Shown: positions 22,464 through 34,607, numbered from the stretch's first letter. The stretch is 64,000 bases of DNA from Gerris lacustris (GCA_951217055.1 OX578280.1:60149633-60213632); one strand, 5' to 3'. Notes: generated from the sequence alone by a model not told the origin. Numbers and translations: made by a program.

Positions 22464-23649
22464 TAACTCTCTTAAGTAATTTCTGAATTTGGTTTTAAAA
22501 CCATTTTCGTTGTTCAGAACAATTTGTATGCTTCTATTACCCTTTGAAGAATCTCTAAATTTAGAAGTAATTGTTTATTTTTAACGTTATTTGGAGTACG
22601 GGAACTATAAACATAGAAAGTATACGACTCATATGACATTTCCGGATTCTGTAGAAGACATTTAATAATATCCTACATTTATCTCACTTATTACAATAAA
22701 AAACAGAATCTCTGCTCCTGTGATTTATACCCACTTACGTTTCATCATCTTTCATTTCAAGAGGACAGCCTTTACAAATTTATTTAAGTTCTTTATTTAA
22801 GTTCGTGTGTGGAAGGATAACGAGCTCCATCTGAAACGTTATGACAGTAGGGATAAATAAAGACGTTCCCTATGCTTTAGTAATTTTATTTCACCAAACT
22901 AAACTGGGTATCGACTACTAGTGACCATCTTAAGTGTCTAAAATCTAAAAATTAATGAAGTTAAAACAAGTTTTATAAATTACTCTCTTTCACCCCGCGC
23001 TCCTCGCGGGGCTCATGCTAAGTGTTAGTGGCTATGTTTCCTACTATCATGTAGGCCTAGCAATTAAATTAAATTCCTAAATAGTTTTGTTTTCAAAGCC
23101 TTTTAGGAATAAAATCAGGACTATATTACACATCATTAATTCCATTAATTAAATTAATGGAATTACGTAAAAATTGCGTAAAACATTTTACATTAATTAC
23201 GTAAAATTAAATTGTAAATCAAGGAAAAATATAAGTATATAATCTTATATTAATTTCAACCATCTGCGTTAATTTAATATTGCTTTAAAAATAATACTTT
23301 TTTTCGTTTATTAGATTATTGCAACTTCATTAAAATATACAGCTATAAGCAGTGTGTAACAGATAAGTGAAAAATAATCCTTAGTGGAAATACTGTGAAT
23401 CGAAAAACATCCAATTGTTAGGTGTCCATTCGTCCAAGAGTAAGACGCTTTTCTATATATCGCATCTATGTTCAAATGTAACTTGTATTTATATGTATTG
23501 TGTAATTGTTTTTTTTTCGTGGGACAAAAAGCCAACACTTTCTTTCCTTTTGTCGCTGTCACCACATATTATCTAACGTGACTATATTGTTAATCCCAAG
23601 GTTTGGTCTTAAGTTAATTCCCAAACTCTTAACAAAGCTGAGAATTTAC
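22464..23649. other. No gene recognised
   Basis: It contains a short family B-like phrase near 23240-23280 (ATATTAATTTCAACCATCTG) and a GC patch near 22990-23010 (CACCCCGCGCTCCTCGCGGG). An 84-codon minus-strand frame (23311-23565) has no recognisable motif. Confidence 0.45.
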
Positions 23650-24000
23650 AATTTCGAATAATCCTGGACAGAAATCCGTTTCAGACATTAGGGAACATTT
23701 TTGGTCTCATGTCTGTCTGTCGGTCTGTCCGTCAACTTTTTTCAAACCGGGCGGTTTGAAAAAAGGGTTAGTTGGATTAGTAGGTTAAAATTATCCAATT
23801 TTTAGTTCCATATTAATTTTAATATCAACCTTCCCCGCTCATTTCTTCCTTCTGCGTATGCACAAAATAGTTATTAAATATTAACAACTATATTTTCAAA
23901 TGTACTCAACCGATTTAGAAGAAATTTGGAAGGTTTATTGAAAGACACTTATGGCCCCATATTAATTTCAACAATCTGCGCACATTTAATATTGAATAAC
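23650..24000 (+). repeat. Family B, diverged copy
   Basis: GGACAGAAATCCGTTTCAGA, CATTAGGGAACATTTTTGG, GTCTGTCTGTCGGTCTGTCC, then a small inverted patch (TTCAAACCGGGCGGTTTGAA), and ATATCAACCTTCCCCGCTCA through TTCAACAATCTGCGCACATT, following the family B order without its first and last blocks. Confidence 0.7.
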
Positions 24001-25020
24001 AATAAGTGTCACTGGAAATTGAAACTAATCCAAATCTCATTTGACTATTAGTCTACTATAATACGACGTGCGGGGAAATTGGTAGACTAATTTTAGAATT
24101 GATTAGAAGTATCTCTAGGCATTATAATATAGTCAGTAATTTAATCTTTCTTGTTTATTAGAATATTTGCAATACGTAGCAGCGCAATTTCCAAATATAA
24201 CTAGTGCTTGAAACTTACACAATGTTAAATCGTGAAATAACATATTGTGATTTGGTACGAGATAGGTTATGTCATTTGATACAGTCCACTGTTATAAATG
24301 GATTTGGTTTGCTTATAAAGCTAATTAGTATTGTGTATTAAGTACTTAAGTAGATTGAAAGCGGATTTCTATAACTGGAACATTTAGTTGTAAAGGTTGC
24401 CGTAGAGGGATTGGTTGTTAAGAGTTGGGCTTGGTTCTCTTTGATCCGGTGTTACATATTGGCAGCCTTCTCTGCTCTATAATTCGTTTGTAAGGTCGCG
24501 CTCAGATATAATGATTAATCTGTTTCTCGGTTTGGGTTTTCAGGTCCTGTCACTGGTTTAGTGTGGGGGAGGGGCCCAGGGCAGAATATCTCTCCTCTAT
24601 TATGACGGTTTCTTGTTTCGTCGTGTTCTTTACAACCTTGTTTGAATACAGTGAAAGAATGCATCGGTGAGATACATAGTACACGATATTGACGTATACC
24701 ACACCATTTTTAGAAGGTGCTAAATGTTTTACTTTCCTTCCTGTAAAAGTTTGATCCTTATGCTTCAAACATCAAATTCAATGGTATTTAGTAGATTGCA
24801 TAAATATTAAATACATTACACGGCTTGTTCAAATATTCCTCTTACTTCCCCAGGATCAAATATATACGACTTTCTAAAGAACTCGATGTTTTATCCTGCG
24901 AAAATGTTTTACTGGCCATTTTTTATGTACAAATACTTATTATGTAGATGGTCTCCTGCATAATTTAGATGGATATTTCCTAATTAACTTATAACTCTAT
25001 TTTGCTTTCCAATTTCTGTA
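24001..25020. other. No feature recognised
   Basis: No ORF, RNA gene or repeat is recognised. The stretch around 24400-24560 is less AT-rich than average but shows no coding signal. Confidence 0.4.
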
Positions 25021-25320
25021 AAATTGGTCGATTAGTTTTTAAGATATGTTAGGTTACAGAAATGTTGACGGACACACCAATTGCCAGAGACGAAACCAAA
25101 AATGTTCCCTGATATCTGAAACGTAAAACGTATTGCTGGAATACGTGCTGGAACTGTGGAGAAATCACCATTTACCTACCGTTATCTTCGGTAAGCTGGG
25201 TTGCAAAATGAGGGGGAATAATGTAATAAATTGGACAATAATGGGTCTAAGAGCAAAAACTCATTAAAGTATGCGATAGGACGAGAGGCAGCCACACTGA
25301 CTATCTTCCATTATCGGTAC
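25021..25320. repeat. Family B split into inverted halves
   Basis: 25021-25200 is the family B first half on the minus strand (AATTGGTCGATTAGTTTTTAAG, ACCAAAAATGTTCCCTGATA, CCGTTATCTTCGGTAAGCTGGG). 25205-25315 is the family B last part on the plus strand (AGGGGGAATAATGTAATAAA, GGACAATAATGGGTCTAAGA, GCGATAGGACGAGAGGCAGC). The middle of the element is missing at the junction. Confidence 0.65.
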
Positions 25321-25522
25321 TAATAATGGCCTTATTGATTACTTTCCTTTGGAGAGTAATTACAATAACATCTTCCAAGAAAGCCTTCCCTATTTCAATG
25401 TCTCTGACTTTGAGCTTTTATGCCGAAGCATGTATATAATGATAAAAAAATTATCCGAACCATCTTAGTTAAATGTAGAAATAGGTGCATGTGGTATATC
25501 TTGATTTTGCTTTGAGTCAACA

Positions 25523-25586
25523 TCACGAAGATGCTTCCAGTAGTGGAAGCGAAACGTCGGACATTAACCGGACTTAACCTTCGTGA
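25523..25586 (+). other. Three-way-junction RNA-like motif
   Basis: TCACGAAG (25523-25530) pairs perfectly with CTTCGTGA (25579-25586). Inside, GCTTCC/GGAAGC (25533-25538/25545-25550) forms a hairpin, followed by GAAAC, then GTCGG (25556-25560), which can pair imperfectly with CCGGAC (25568-25573). The layout (stem, AT linker, stem, GAAA, stem) recalls hammerhead-type junctions, but the linker between the first two stems reads AT and not CTGATGA, so no ribozyme is claimed. Similar GATG-hairpin segments occur at 35717, 51572 and 52360 (all minus strand). Confidence 0.5.
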
Positions 25587-25719
25587 CGCGCATTTCACAG
25601 GAAAACCGAGTTATTGATTAGTAGAATGCGTTTGAAAGTCATATTGATGGATATAATCTCTAGGTTTACATTAAAAAATTTGTTTTATATTAGGTGTTTT
25701 CTTGTTTATATTTGTTGGT

Positions 25720-26020
25720 TGGGTAGATCCTTTTTTTAACTTGTTAGTCTGTTGGTAAAGTCATCTATGTTCACATGTTCACTTGTTAGTTCGTTAGAGA
25801 GTTTCTTTGTTAACTTGTTTGTTTGTTTCTAGTTCATTTGTTTACTTGTTAGTTCGTTTCTTTTTTCTTTGTTAATTGTTAGTCTGTTGGTAAAATAATT
25901 TGTTCTCTTGTTAGTTTGTTAGTAAGTGTTTTGTTAACTTGTTTTATTTTTTTTTTTTTTTTTTGGTAATTTCATTTGATCTCTTGTTAGTTTTATCCTG
26001 TTTACTTGTTTGTTACTTTT
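25720..26020. repeat. Degenerate CTTGTTAGTTCGTT-type repeat
   Basis: ACTTGTTAGTTCGTTAGAG, AACTTGTTTGTTTGTTTC, TACTTGTTAGTTCGTTTC, TCTTGTTAGTTTGTTAGTAAG and similar phrases recur irregularly, with no fixed period. A 19-bp T run (25946-25964) interrupts it. Confidence 0.7.
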
Positions 26021-26029
26021 CCTCTCCTT

Positions 26030-26245
26030 CTCTTAAGGTACATAGGAAAAGTATAGTTTTACCAAAATAATCCGAAACCGAGATTTCAACGGAATTATCC
26101 ATTTTGGGTGTTTTAAGACGATTTGAGTGGCTTTTAGCTGGATGTCTGTCTGTGAGCCTGTCTGTTTATCTTTGCCACGTTTAAATTCCACAGTTTTCCA
26201 GGTAGAGAGTTGAAACTTAGTACAAAAAACCGTCCTTTTATGTAG
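26030..26245 (-). repeat. Repeat family I with F...TD-type module
   Basis: The plus strand reads GGATGTCTGTCTGTGAGCCTG and TCTGTTTATCTTTGCCACG. The minus strand translates to a segment with CTKFQLSTWKTVEFKRGKDK then QTGSQTD (in the frame 26266-26033). Only one copy lies in this window; it is listed because it carries the same protein-like module as families A, E, G and J. Confidence 0.5.
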
Positions 26246-27690
26246 CTGTGCTGGCCGGGCAATCATAAATTTATGACTTTATTAACCCACTTTGCTGAGG
26301 ACCTCACTATAACGGACCTCATTATACCGGACTTCATTATATACGAACAAAATTATATTTCACATATGTATGTATATAAAAAATATGTTGTCATTTACAG
26401 GCTTATGTTTAGTGAGGAAAAGTTCCGATACGACCCTTGTCCGATATTTTGTTGTAGTATTTCGGTACCTTCCTACACTAGATAGGATGTGTTAGATGGG
26501 TTAAACCCGTTGAAGACAACTTACTAACACCGTGGGTCTACAAGTAACCTGGCTCCTCTATTGTTCCAATCCATAGCTATAGCTATTTGGTGCCAATGCG
26601 CGCGTCCCAAGAATTTGTTAAAATATCTTTTGCACTACCAGTATACCTCATACTATTAAAGAAAGACCAATGTCTAAAACCTTTGATTACCTAGATATAG
26701 TTGTTGTTTATAAATAAGTATTGTGAGGATGATTGTCACACTATTACGGATATTCTCACAATGTTGTTCTCAGGTATAGTTTTGTAATACACGCACAACT
26801 GTACGCTCGACTGAGTGAACCAAAGTTTGTTTCGGTTGGACGATTGGCTTGACTCGCTCGTCTACATTAATGATCCCACCTTATATTTCGTAAGGTTGAA
26901 CCTCTGTAAGCTTAATGTTTATAGAATTAAACTACTTTTGCTTTCTATTCTATCACTTTCTCTTCTTCCGTGAATTCAAAACTAATATTAAAAGGGGTTT
27001 AACATTAAATTATTTTTATAAAGTGCAAGTTACTGCAAAAGGATAAATTTTGAAGTAGATTTTATGATCAAAGAATGTCGATTAAAGTGAAATGCGTTAT
27101 CTGTGCAGACTATCACTGTATATAGAAGATTTTTTGCTGTCATTCAAAATTTAATCTTTTATATAAACTAATAATTTAATGGAGACTATTTAAATAAATA
27201 AAAAAATCCAGAGTAAATTGTTGTTTTTTTATTGATAGTAATTATTTTCTTGTCATTTTCTATATTGAGGAAGTGAATAGAATTAGCCGCCACAGAAATA
27301 ATTAAAATTTAAATCACTTAAAATATTCTTTTTTTGTGTCAGAACGATCTGTTTTTAAATTTTTAGTTTCTATCTCTTTTTTCGCTTTTTATAATATATA
27401 CCATATTATATTATTATGCGCTTTATGAAAAAAAAGTTTTAATTGATAATATTTTTAAAAGCAAAATATTAATATTTAATATCTTTGCAGTTATAATAGT
27501 TATTTTGCAGTTTAAACTCTTTGTGATTCAATGTTATTTATTAAATCGTTAAATTATGGCTATCATTAAATTATAAATATTGATTCCAACCTTAAAATTT
27601 TATAATTACCCCATTTATATTTTATAGAGTGATGTTTTAAATATAATTAAATATATTGCACTAATTGCTGCATTGTTTTATGAAACAAAA
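26246..27690. other. No gene; one pogo-like end near 26293-26343
   Basis: GAGGACCTCACTATAACGGA and ACCTCATTATACCGGACTTC resemble the ends of pogo/Tigger-type elements (compare 60546-60859), but no partner end is found. The rest is AT-rich, with no ORF or RNA gene recognised. Confidence 0.45.
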
Positions 27691-27951
27691 TACTGTAAGA
27701 TCTCGCTAAACCAGACTCCGCTAATCCGGACTAATCTAGACGGATCCATTTCTAATAATGTGCAATCAATAAAGTTTGAATTTATATCAATAAGATGGTA
27801 TTTTTTTATAGGTTTGAAAACATCGATTTTAATTGATTTACCTAGCCAAAATTAGTTTTACTGACATTTTAAAACAGATTCCGTTTAATCCGAACTTTCA
27901 GTGATCCGGACAGTGCCTGGTCCCATAAAAATCGGATTAGTGAGTCTACTA
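27691..27951. mobile_element. Pogo/Tigger-like MITE
   Basis: The left end TACTGTAAGATCTCGCTAAA with CCGCTAATCCGGACTAATC is mirrored by CGGATTAGTGAGTCTACTA at the right. Interior pieces (TTTAATCCGAACTTTCAGTGATCCGGACAGTG) are variants of the same theme. The 261-bp length and TAATCCGG-rich ends are typical of non-autonomous pogo-like elements. TIR identity is low, so this is an old copy. Confidence 0.6.
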
Positions 27952-28627
27952 CATATGGATAGTGAAAGATAATGTAATGTATTATTTTATTTTTATGTTC
28001 TCTATATTTCATGTGGATCTGCAGCCATTTCTAAGTGAGTAATGAACTAATGGATTTTATATGTTATCATATCACATGGTTGGCAGTGTTGTACACAGCA
28101 GCTTTAGACGAGATGGTGAAGATTTTTGATTATGGAATTAATTTAAGCAAATTAATATTGTTTTTCTTTACTAATTTATAAATGTTGTTTTTATTTTTCT
28201 CTTTTGAAAGTGAAGATACTTTTTAATGTGTCATTCTTTAAAAGGGTTTTTATGCAATAGAATATTAAGTAAAATAAAACTAAACTAAATTTCTTATTTG
28301 ATTAAAAAATAAAAGATTAAAACTCCTGATCTAAGTTTAACTTAGAATCAGTAATCAAATTTATATATTTTAAAAATAGACTGGTAATTAGTGTGGCACA
28401 TAGCTTCCTCGCATATCCTATCATCAATTTAGCAAAAATAAAAAATCACAGGGAAGTACATGCGTCCAAGTACTTTTTAGGGTTTTGTAGATTATTAAGC
28501 ATGCCCGTTATGTAATAATTATAATATTTTGCTCCGATCTCCGGGTCCCGGGTTCGATCCCCCGGGGGGTCACAATGTTTTTCATCGCTAATAACGACTA
28601 AATAAATTAATTTTTTCAGAACATTTC
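27952..28627. other. No gene; family B end and tRNA-like B box
   Basis: 28386-28430 is the family B terminal block on the minus strand (GTGGCACATAGCTTCCTCGC, ATATCCTATCATCAATTT). At 28538-28570, GGGTCCCGGGTTCGATCCCC is a good Pol III B-box and T-arm, which could be the remnant of a tRNA-derived SINE. No cloverleaf can be drawn. The rest shows nothing. Confidence 0.5.
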
Positions 28628-29420
28628 CATCGCTCCACCATAAGGTATAACCATGAATTATTTCGAAATTTTAGGACCACCCGTTATATAGTGGTTGGGG
28701 GGGGGGGATATTTTTGGGGGTACATTTTGACTTATAAAACCAATAAAGAATAAAAAATTAAAAAAAGCAAATATGTATTTGAATCCTACTCTTCAGCAGC
28801 TTTAATTTGATACCCAACTCAAAATTTTTAAAAAATAAATTTTTTGGCGCACTTCAAATTTACGCGCCAAAAATTGGCAATTTTTTAAAATTTAGGATGA
28901 ACTCCCTGAAGTTCCATCGCCCCACAATAAGGCATTAGCATGAATTATTTCGAAATTTTAGGACCAGCCGTTATATAGTGGTTGGGGGGGATTTTTTTGG
29001 GGTATATATTGATTTTTTTACCTAATAAGGAATGCAAAATATAAAAAAGTATATATATATTTGCGTCCTACTTTTCAGCAGCTTTCATTAGATACCCAAC
29101 TCAAAATTTTTGCGCCTTAAATTGGCAATTTTTTAAAATTTGGGATGAACTCCCAGAATTTTCATCACCCCACAATATGCTTTCATTTCATATCCCACTC
29201 AAACATTTAAAAAAATTTAAATTTTTGTAGTTTACAACATTTTTGCGAATTGCGCATGCGCATATTTAATTTTGAACTTCTGTATATTTTTCCTGTGGTT
29301 ACTCAAAATGTTGCACCAGTGTATCAAATTTCAGCTCTTTAGCTTAAACGGTTTTGGCCCTATAAACCAAAGAGCGACGGACAGACGGACACATAACCCT
29401 CGGCATAAGGGTTTTGAGAA
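28628..29420 (+). repeat. Repeat family J: tandem unit of about 286 bp plus tail module
   Basis: CATCGC(T/C)CCAC(C/A)ATAAGG, ATGAATTATTTCGAAATTTT and GTTATATAGTGGTTGGGGGG start copies at 28628 and 28914, with a partial third copy near 29163. Each copy continues with CAGCAGCTTT, GATACCCAACTCAAAATTTT and TTGGCAATTTTTTAAAATTT. The array ends in TGTATCAAATTTCAGCTCTT and GAGCGACGGACAGACGGACA (29370-29389), which translates as CIKFQLFSLNG...RATDRRT. The GC-poor unit contains G-runs (7-10 G) that should be hard to replicate or sequence. Confidence 0.75.
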
Positions 29421-29439
29421 GAATCTACAAACCCTAAAA

Positions 29440-29880
29440 AGAGGGCAGACGGTTCGAATAAATCTGGTGCTACCTGCGGTACTTTCGATAAACTATAAAA
29501 TTTTCTTATTTGCAAATAAGATCAATTTTTTGAAGGTATAGATGTAAATAAATGTATGTTTGTGCGCATGTAGAAGAGAAACAAATGAGCGCAGAAGGAA
29601 CTTATATATGAACTTGAAACTTATATGAGACCAACAATGAGCTAATTATGATCTATCATCCAAATTTCAATAAAATCGGACGTGTATTTTTTAAGATATG
29701 TTGGTTCGCCAAAATTGCGTGACAGATCGACAGACAGACATGGAACCAAAAATGTTCCCTGATGTCTAAATCGGATTTCTCTCTTGGATTTTTTGAAATC
29801 GGAGGCATAAAGTATTTTCGTTTTTCAGAACGATCACATAGCATCCGTTACCTTCTGTAAGCTCGGAATCAAAATTATTT
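29440..29880 (-). repeat. Family B, minus-strand copy
   Basis: Read on the minus strand, it starts with the TTCCGAGCTTAC-type end (GTTACCTTCTGTAAGCTCGG on plus, near 29850). It continues through ACCAAAAATGTTCCCTGATG, GACAGATCGACAGACAGACA and TTTTAAGATATGTTGGTTCG to GAGCGCAGAAGGAAC. The 3' block with GATGCGAGGATGC is absent. Confidence 0.75.
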
Positions 29881-29937
29881 TTAAATTTAATGACTTTGAG
29901 CTCCTTGGACGAAATGTTATTTTGCATTGTAAAGTAA

Positions 29938-30323
29938 AGCAGCCCCTACGCGATGATCAAAACATCGCTTCAAGCTGATCGACCTTCAAGCAACCTTGGG
30001 GCGCATCAAGCATCCCATCAATCTTTTCATCAACACTCATTTGAAGCGGAGTTTTCGACTAGTGAACTGCTCCTCCTGGACTGTAGTGAATCAGTATTGT
30101 GTAGATACCATGGTTTCGAATCAGGATTTGGGGTGTCGAGCAGGTGATTGATGGAATGCTTGATCAAAATTGCTCTAGACTATCAAGCGCTCCGTCAAGC
30201 CGCTTGACTCATTCAAACTTTCCATCAATCTCCGTCAAGGCTGGTCTCAAGCATCAAACCTAGACTATCAATCATGCTTGACGCGATGTTTTGATCAAGC
30301 GGCTTGATCGTGTAGGGGCTGCT
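29938..30323. mobile_element. Harbinger-like MITE, copy 1 (386 bp)
   Basis: The ends AGCAGCCCCTACGCGAT and ATCGTGTAGGGGCTGCT are inverted, with subterminal AAGCTGATC/GATCAAGCGGCTTGATC and CATCGC/GCGATG pairs. The flanks are TAA (29935-29937) and TTA (30324-30326), close to the 3-bp TWA duplication of PIF/Harbinger elements. Interior blocks CTTGGGGCGCATCAAGC, TTTTCGACTAGTGAACTGCT and TGTGTAGATACCATGGTTTC match the larger copy at 50790. The open frames here (for example 29953-30147) are truncated and not genes. Confidence 0.8.
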
Positions 30324-31130
30324 TTAGTTATGTACAATGAAGTACCAAATCATTGCAAGTACTAGGACCACTTTAGCAATACTTTAAACGCACTTTAAAT
30401 AATAATTACTCTCACTTATGAACTGATACGTGTAGCTATCAAGCAATATCAGTATTTTAGGGACGCTTTCTGACCGCTCCTCAAAACATTGCAGTCTTTG
30501 CCTGTCCTAGGCATATCTTCACCCTATTATGTCCACTCTGTACGTTTTCCTAATCACATCTAGGCATCTCCTTGAACCAAGACGTTTCAAGGTGGGTTCA
30601 CAGCTAGCGTATCCAGCTATATATTACAATATATTGATGAAGCCGTGGAAACCTATTCGCTGGTTTCCCCCTCGCTGTTAAGTCAGGTGTCGGGTTATAA
30701 ACAAAACAAAGCCGATTCATTTGTTTTACTGTTCTAATGGGATAATTTCCGCTATTGAATGTTTTCTAGTAATTTAACAATAAACTTTTAAACATTTCAA
30801 TTTACATTGTTGTTCATACTTGTTCGTTAATTAAATTCTATGCAAGAAATATCATTTCAATGCAAGTACATGCCTTGACAGTATTAAATTTTAGTTATGA
30901 TCTTTTAATTGATTTCTTTGTTTCTTTTGATTAATATCTTTAGAAGACATCTTTAAAGCACTTTTATTTTTCTTTTAATGTGAGAGGTAGAACAATATAC
31001 TATTCAAACCAACTTACCTAGTGATGCGCTGCTTAAAGAACTCGCGTAGAATTGTGTTCTTATATCAGCCATACTATGTTTTCAATATAGCTGCCTTCTT
31101 GAAAATATTAAGTGTGAAATTTTAATAGCT
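30324..31130. other. No feature recognised
   Basis: No ORF, RNA gene or repeat is recognised. Confidence 0.4.
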
Positions 31131-31790
31131 ACATATTCCTCTTCTACACTTCAAGTCCTTTAAATTGATATATAACATGTTATACGGAGTAAAATTGTTT
31201 ATTTCGTCGTCCAAACATATTGGCCGCCATCTTGGATATATTAATAATACTTCTATATTATTTTCCTCCTTTTAAAGACCTTTAAAACGACGTATAACAT
31301 GTCATGCTGACTATAACGGTTTATAGGTCCGCCATATTGGCCGCCATCTTGAAAATGTTAGGTATAATATTTTAATATATAGTTACATGTTCCGATTGTA
31401 CACTTCAAGACCTTTAAATTGATATATATAACATGTCATACTGTCTAAACACTTTTTGTTTTACCGTCCACCATATTGGCCGCCATCTTGACGATATTTA
31501 GTGTGAAGTTGTAATAATTGCATTTTCTTTATCTACACTTCAAGACCTTTAAATTAATATACAAATTGCTTGCTAAAAACTTTTTATTTGTCGTCCACCT
31601 TATTGGGCGCCATCTTAAAAATATTTAATGTGGAATTTTCAAAAACTATACAGTTATCACAAATTGTTAGATGCACCTGTGTGCCGAATTTCGTTCAAAT
31701 TGATCAATTTTTACGCCAGTTATCGTTGGACAAACTTTTCGAAGCCAAAGTCTCTGAAATAGCTCGTTCAGAAAAAAACACAAAACTAGA
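31131..31790 (+). repeat. Repeat family G: tandem units of about 125-135 bp plus module
   Basis: CTACACTTCAAGACCTTTAA with AATTGATATATAACATG and CATATTGGCCGCCATCTTG repeats near 31143, 31262, 31397 and 31535. The array ends in ATGCACCTGTGTGCCGAATT (translating CTCVPNF). The same structure is found at 45041-45541 and, inverted, at 60030-60330. Confidence 0.8.
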
Positions 31791-31885
31791 ATAGATGAAA
31801 AAAAAATGCACAAAAATATTGCAACGATTCTCTCCCTTGGAGTCTTGGAATGGAGTAGAAAAACCAAACAGTTATCACAGTAGTG

Positions 31886-32003
<118 letters not shown>

Positions 32004-32314
32004 AAAAATAATATTTTCAATATACAATGTAATTATTAAAATACAATAATTACTTTTTAAATTAAAAGAATGGGTTTAAAATATAAACAAAAACATAAAA
32101 ATTAGAAGAGGACTTGAAATGAAGGTTTCATTCAGTTTTAAAGCGGCTCCACAAAAAAGTTGGTTTTGGAAATAACTTTTTGCGTATCCGCTGTAAGAAG
32201 ACCATAGATGAATCCGTACGCGCTGAGCTCCGCTAGCTGTGAACTAACTTTTAGGCATTATTTGTATTACATGCTAAGTACGAGTATTGAATCACCAGAC
32301 TGTGTAAAAGTAAG

Positions 32315-32387
32315 TGTTTCCGCCCAGGATCGAACTGGGGACCTTCTGCGTGTTAGGCAGATGTGATAACCGCTACACCACGGAAAC
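32315..32387 (-). tRNA. tRNA-Val(AAC)
   Basis: The 73-nt gene starts GTTTCCGTGGTGTAGCGG at 32387. The acceptor stem is GTTTCCG/CGGAAAC. The anticodon stem TCTGC/GCAGA surrounds loop CTAACAC with anticodon AAC (decodes GUU). The T-arm is CCCAG-TTCGATC-CTGGG and the discriminator A. No intron and no encoded CCA. Downstream on the minus strand is TTTT (complement of AAAA at 32306-32309), a Pol III terminator. The flanks AAAAGTAAGT and TCTGCT are shared with the copy at 43519, so the two come from a duplicated cassette. Confidence 0.97.
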
Positions 32388-34607
32388 TCTGCTCCAATAA
32401 TAAATCTACGTATCTATCTATATCTAATAATAATTGATACTGTATTCGCTTCCAACATATTATGGCGCTAGCGTCTCTATACTCTACAACTCTACACCTC
32501 TACACTCATAGTGGGTCACTCATTAGCTGAGCACCTTCTACTTCAATATTAGACTAATATTGAAATGAAATATAATAACAATATATATACCTATTAATAA
32601 AAATATATATATTGTTTTTAATTGGTATAGATACCCGTTTTTACCCTTGGAGATACAGAAAACTTTAAATATTATTTAATTACTTCTACTCGACGTGCTA
32701 TAATTTTGATTTTATATACCACTTTTTTTTCTTTCAATTCATATACAATTTTTTAAAGGGAATTGTTCTCTCTCTTTAAATTATACGGTAATCTAAAACA
32801 TGAATATGGATTAATAGTATAAACTAATTAAATATTTTTTGCTTTTTGGATTAGGTATTTATATAAAAAATCTCTATTCCGTTGAGTTGTTTGTTATAAA
32901 TTTTATGAATTACTCCGTAACTTTATTTCCTTACCCGTTTGTGATATTTTCATTGTTTAAATTTTATTTTTTTTTCGCCACAAGGTAAAAAAAAACCATT
33001 ATAATGTATCAATGTTTGAATTTAAATAATTAATTGTAGGCTCTTTCACACACTATGCAAATCTATTAAGAACTTTTCACTAACTAACCGCAACTTTACA
33101 AATTTTAGAATTACATAGAAATATATGCATTTACTATTTACCAAAACTAAAAAAAAACCCTATACCTAATTAAAGCAAATATATACGTATTGAAGATTAA
33201 AACAATGGAAATGTTTACGGTTTTCATTTACTATTGAAATCTTCAGACATTTGAATTATCTATTGTTAAATTCTAGTTTATTGAGAATTTAATAAAAATA
33301 CATTTTTATAAAACTATCTTTTTTAAACATAGGGTGGGCATAGAACTTTATTTTATGCAGAATCCTCTTCCAATTTTGTTCGAAGGTTCTTGGGTTTGAA
33401 TTTAGTTTTTTTGTGTGTGTAAAAGTTACATGAATTCATATAAAATGCGTTGGTTATAAATTCAGAAGGTTAACATGTTATGGGTTTCCCCCAATGCAAT
33501 TGTTTTTATTACTTTTGTTTTTCAAGGTAACTTAAACAAATTCAGGCATTTTATAAATGTCAAAATAATAAGTTTTTTTTTTTTTTATGAAGTTTTATAT
33601 ATATACATATAAAAAATAATGTTTAGCCGAGTGATTCTACCTGACTGAGTGCAGAATGTAGCATCTTTAATTAAATCTAAAAATAAAATTAATTCCCCCT
33701 CCCTTATGTTTATAGCGAATTTAAAGTATGTATTATAATCATTGTTAGTTTACAGTATTCTTTTGAATTTAGTGTAATGATTAAGTTCTATTATTCCATT
33801 TATTACCCAGACAATCTTCATTATTTTGCTTTAGGAGGTAAAAAATATGTATAATATATTACCCGATTTTCTTCGTTTTATTTTACACTTAAAACATTAA
33901 AAATTGGTACAAATGTACGTTTACCATTTTTTTTTAAAAACAAACTAATAAAATAGCGTTAATGTACATATCAATCCTATCAAATGATATACAGCACAAT
34001 ATTAAAAACCAAAAAAAGTGGTCACGTGGCACGGCACACGGGAAAAAGTTTACTCTCATGTTCTCAGCAAATAGGATGAACTAATAAAATAAAATATAAT
34101 CAATTTAAAGAGCATTAGTGTAAGATTCAACCGCCTCAATCAGAAGTAAAATCGATTAACTATTATAGAAACTATGACCATTCAAAGACAAAAAGGAAAA
34201 AAAATACCAAATTATCACCATCTAAGGTAGGTACAACCGATGATGATATGACAAAAAGTCATAGGACCAAAGTTGTAGATCATTTAAAATCAGTTACCAC
34301 TGGTGCTATTCGTTTTCCAATAAAGAAAATATAATAGTATATAGAAAAAAAGTATTGTGACTCAAAAACTCAATTTTGTTGGTTTACCACATGTTAAGAT
34401 TCTTCACTTTTAAAAGATTTAAAATATTTGTTGCCCATAGTCTTTCGTCTATAATTGGTGCATACAATTAAATATTTTTATTTTATAAAATTATAATAAG
34501 AAGGTAATGAAGAAACAATAGTTTAATTTAGGTGTGATGTTCCTATAAAAGGTTGTTCTTTTCTTAAAAACCTTTTCACGGGTTTTTTTCTTTTTTTATA
34601 TTTGTGG
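32388..34607. other. AT-rich DNA, no feature recognised
   Basis: No long ORF, RNA gene or recognised repeat in about 2.2 kb. This is the longest plain stretch of the window apart from that at 55171. Confidence 0.45.

Noticed and set aside
25523..25586. Canonical hammerhead ribozyme
   Set aside because: GAAA and three stems are present, but the CTGATGA box and a clear cleavage triplet at the right junction are missing.
28538..28570. A tRNA gene at GGGTCCCGGGTTCGATCCCC
   Set aside because: Only a B box and T-arm are present; no acceptor, D or anticodon stems can be drawn upstream.
29953..30147. Small ORF as a host gene (also 50806-51111 and 50841-51101)
   Set aside because: They lie inside the two Harbinger-like elements and are truncated, on conflicting strands.
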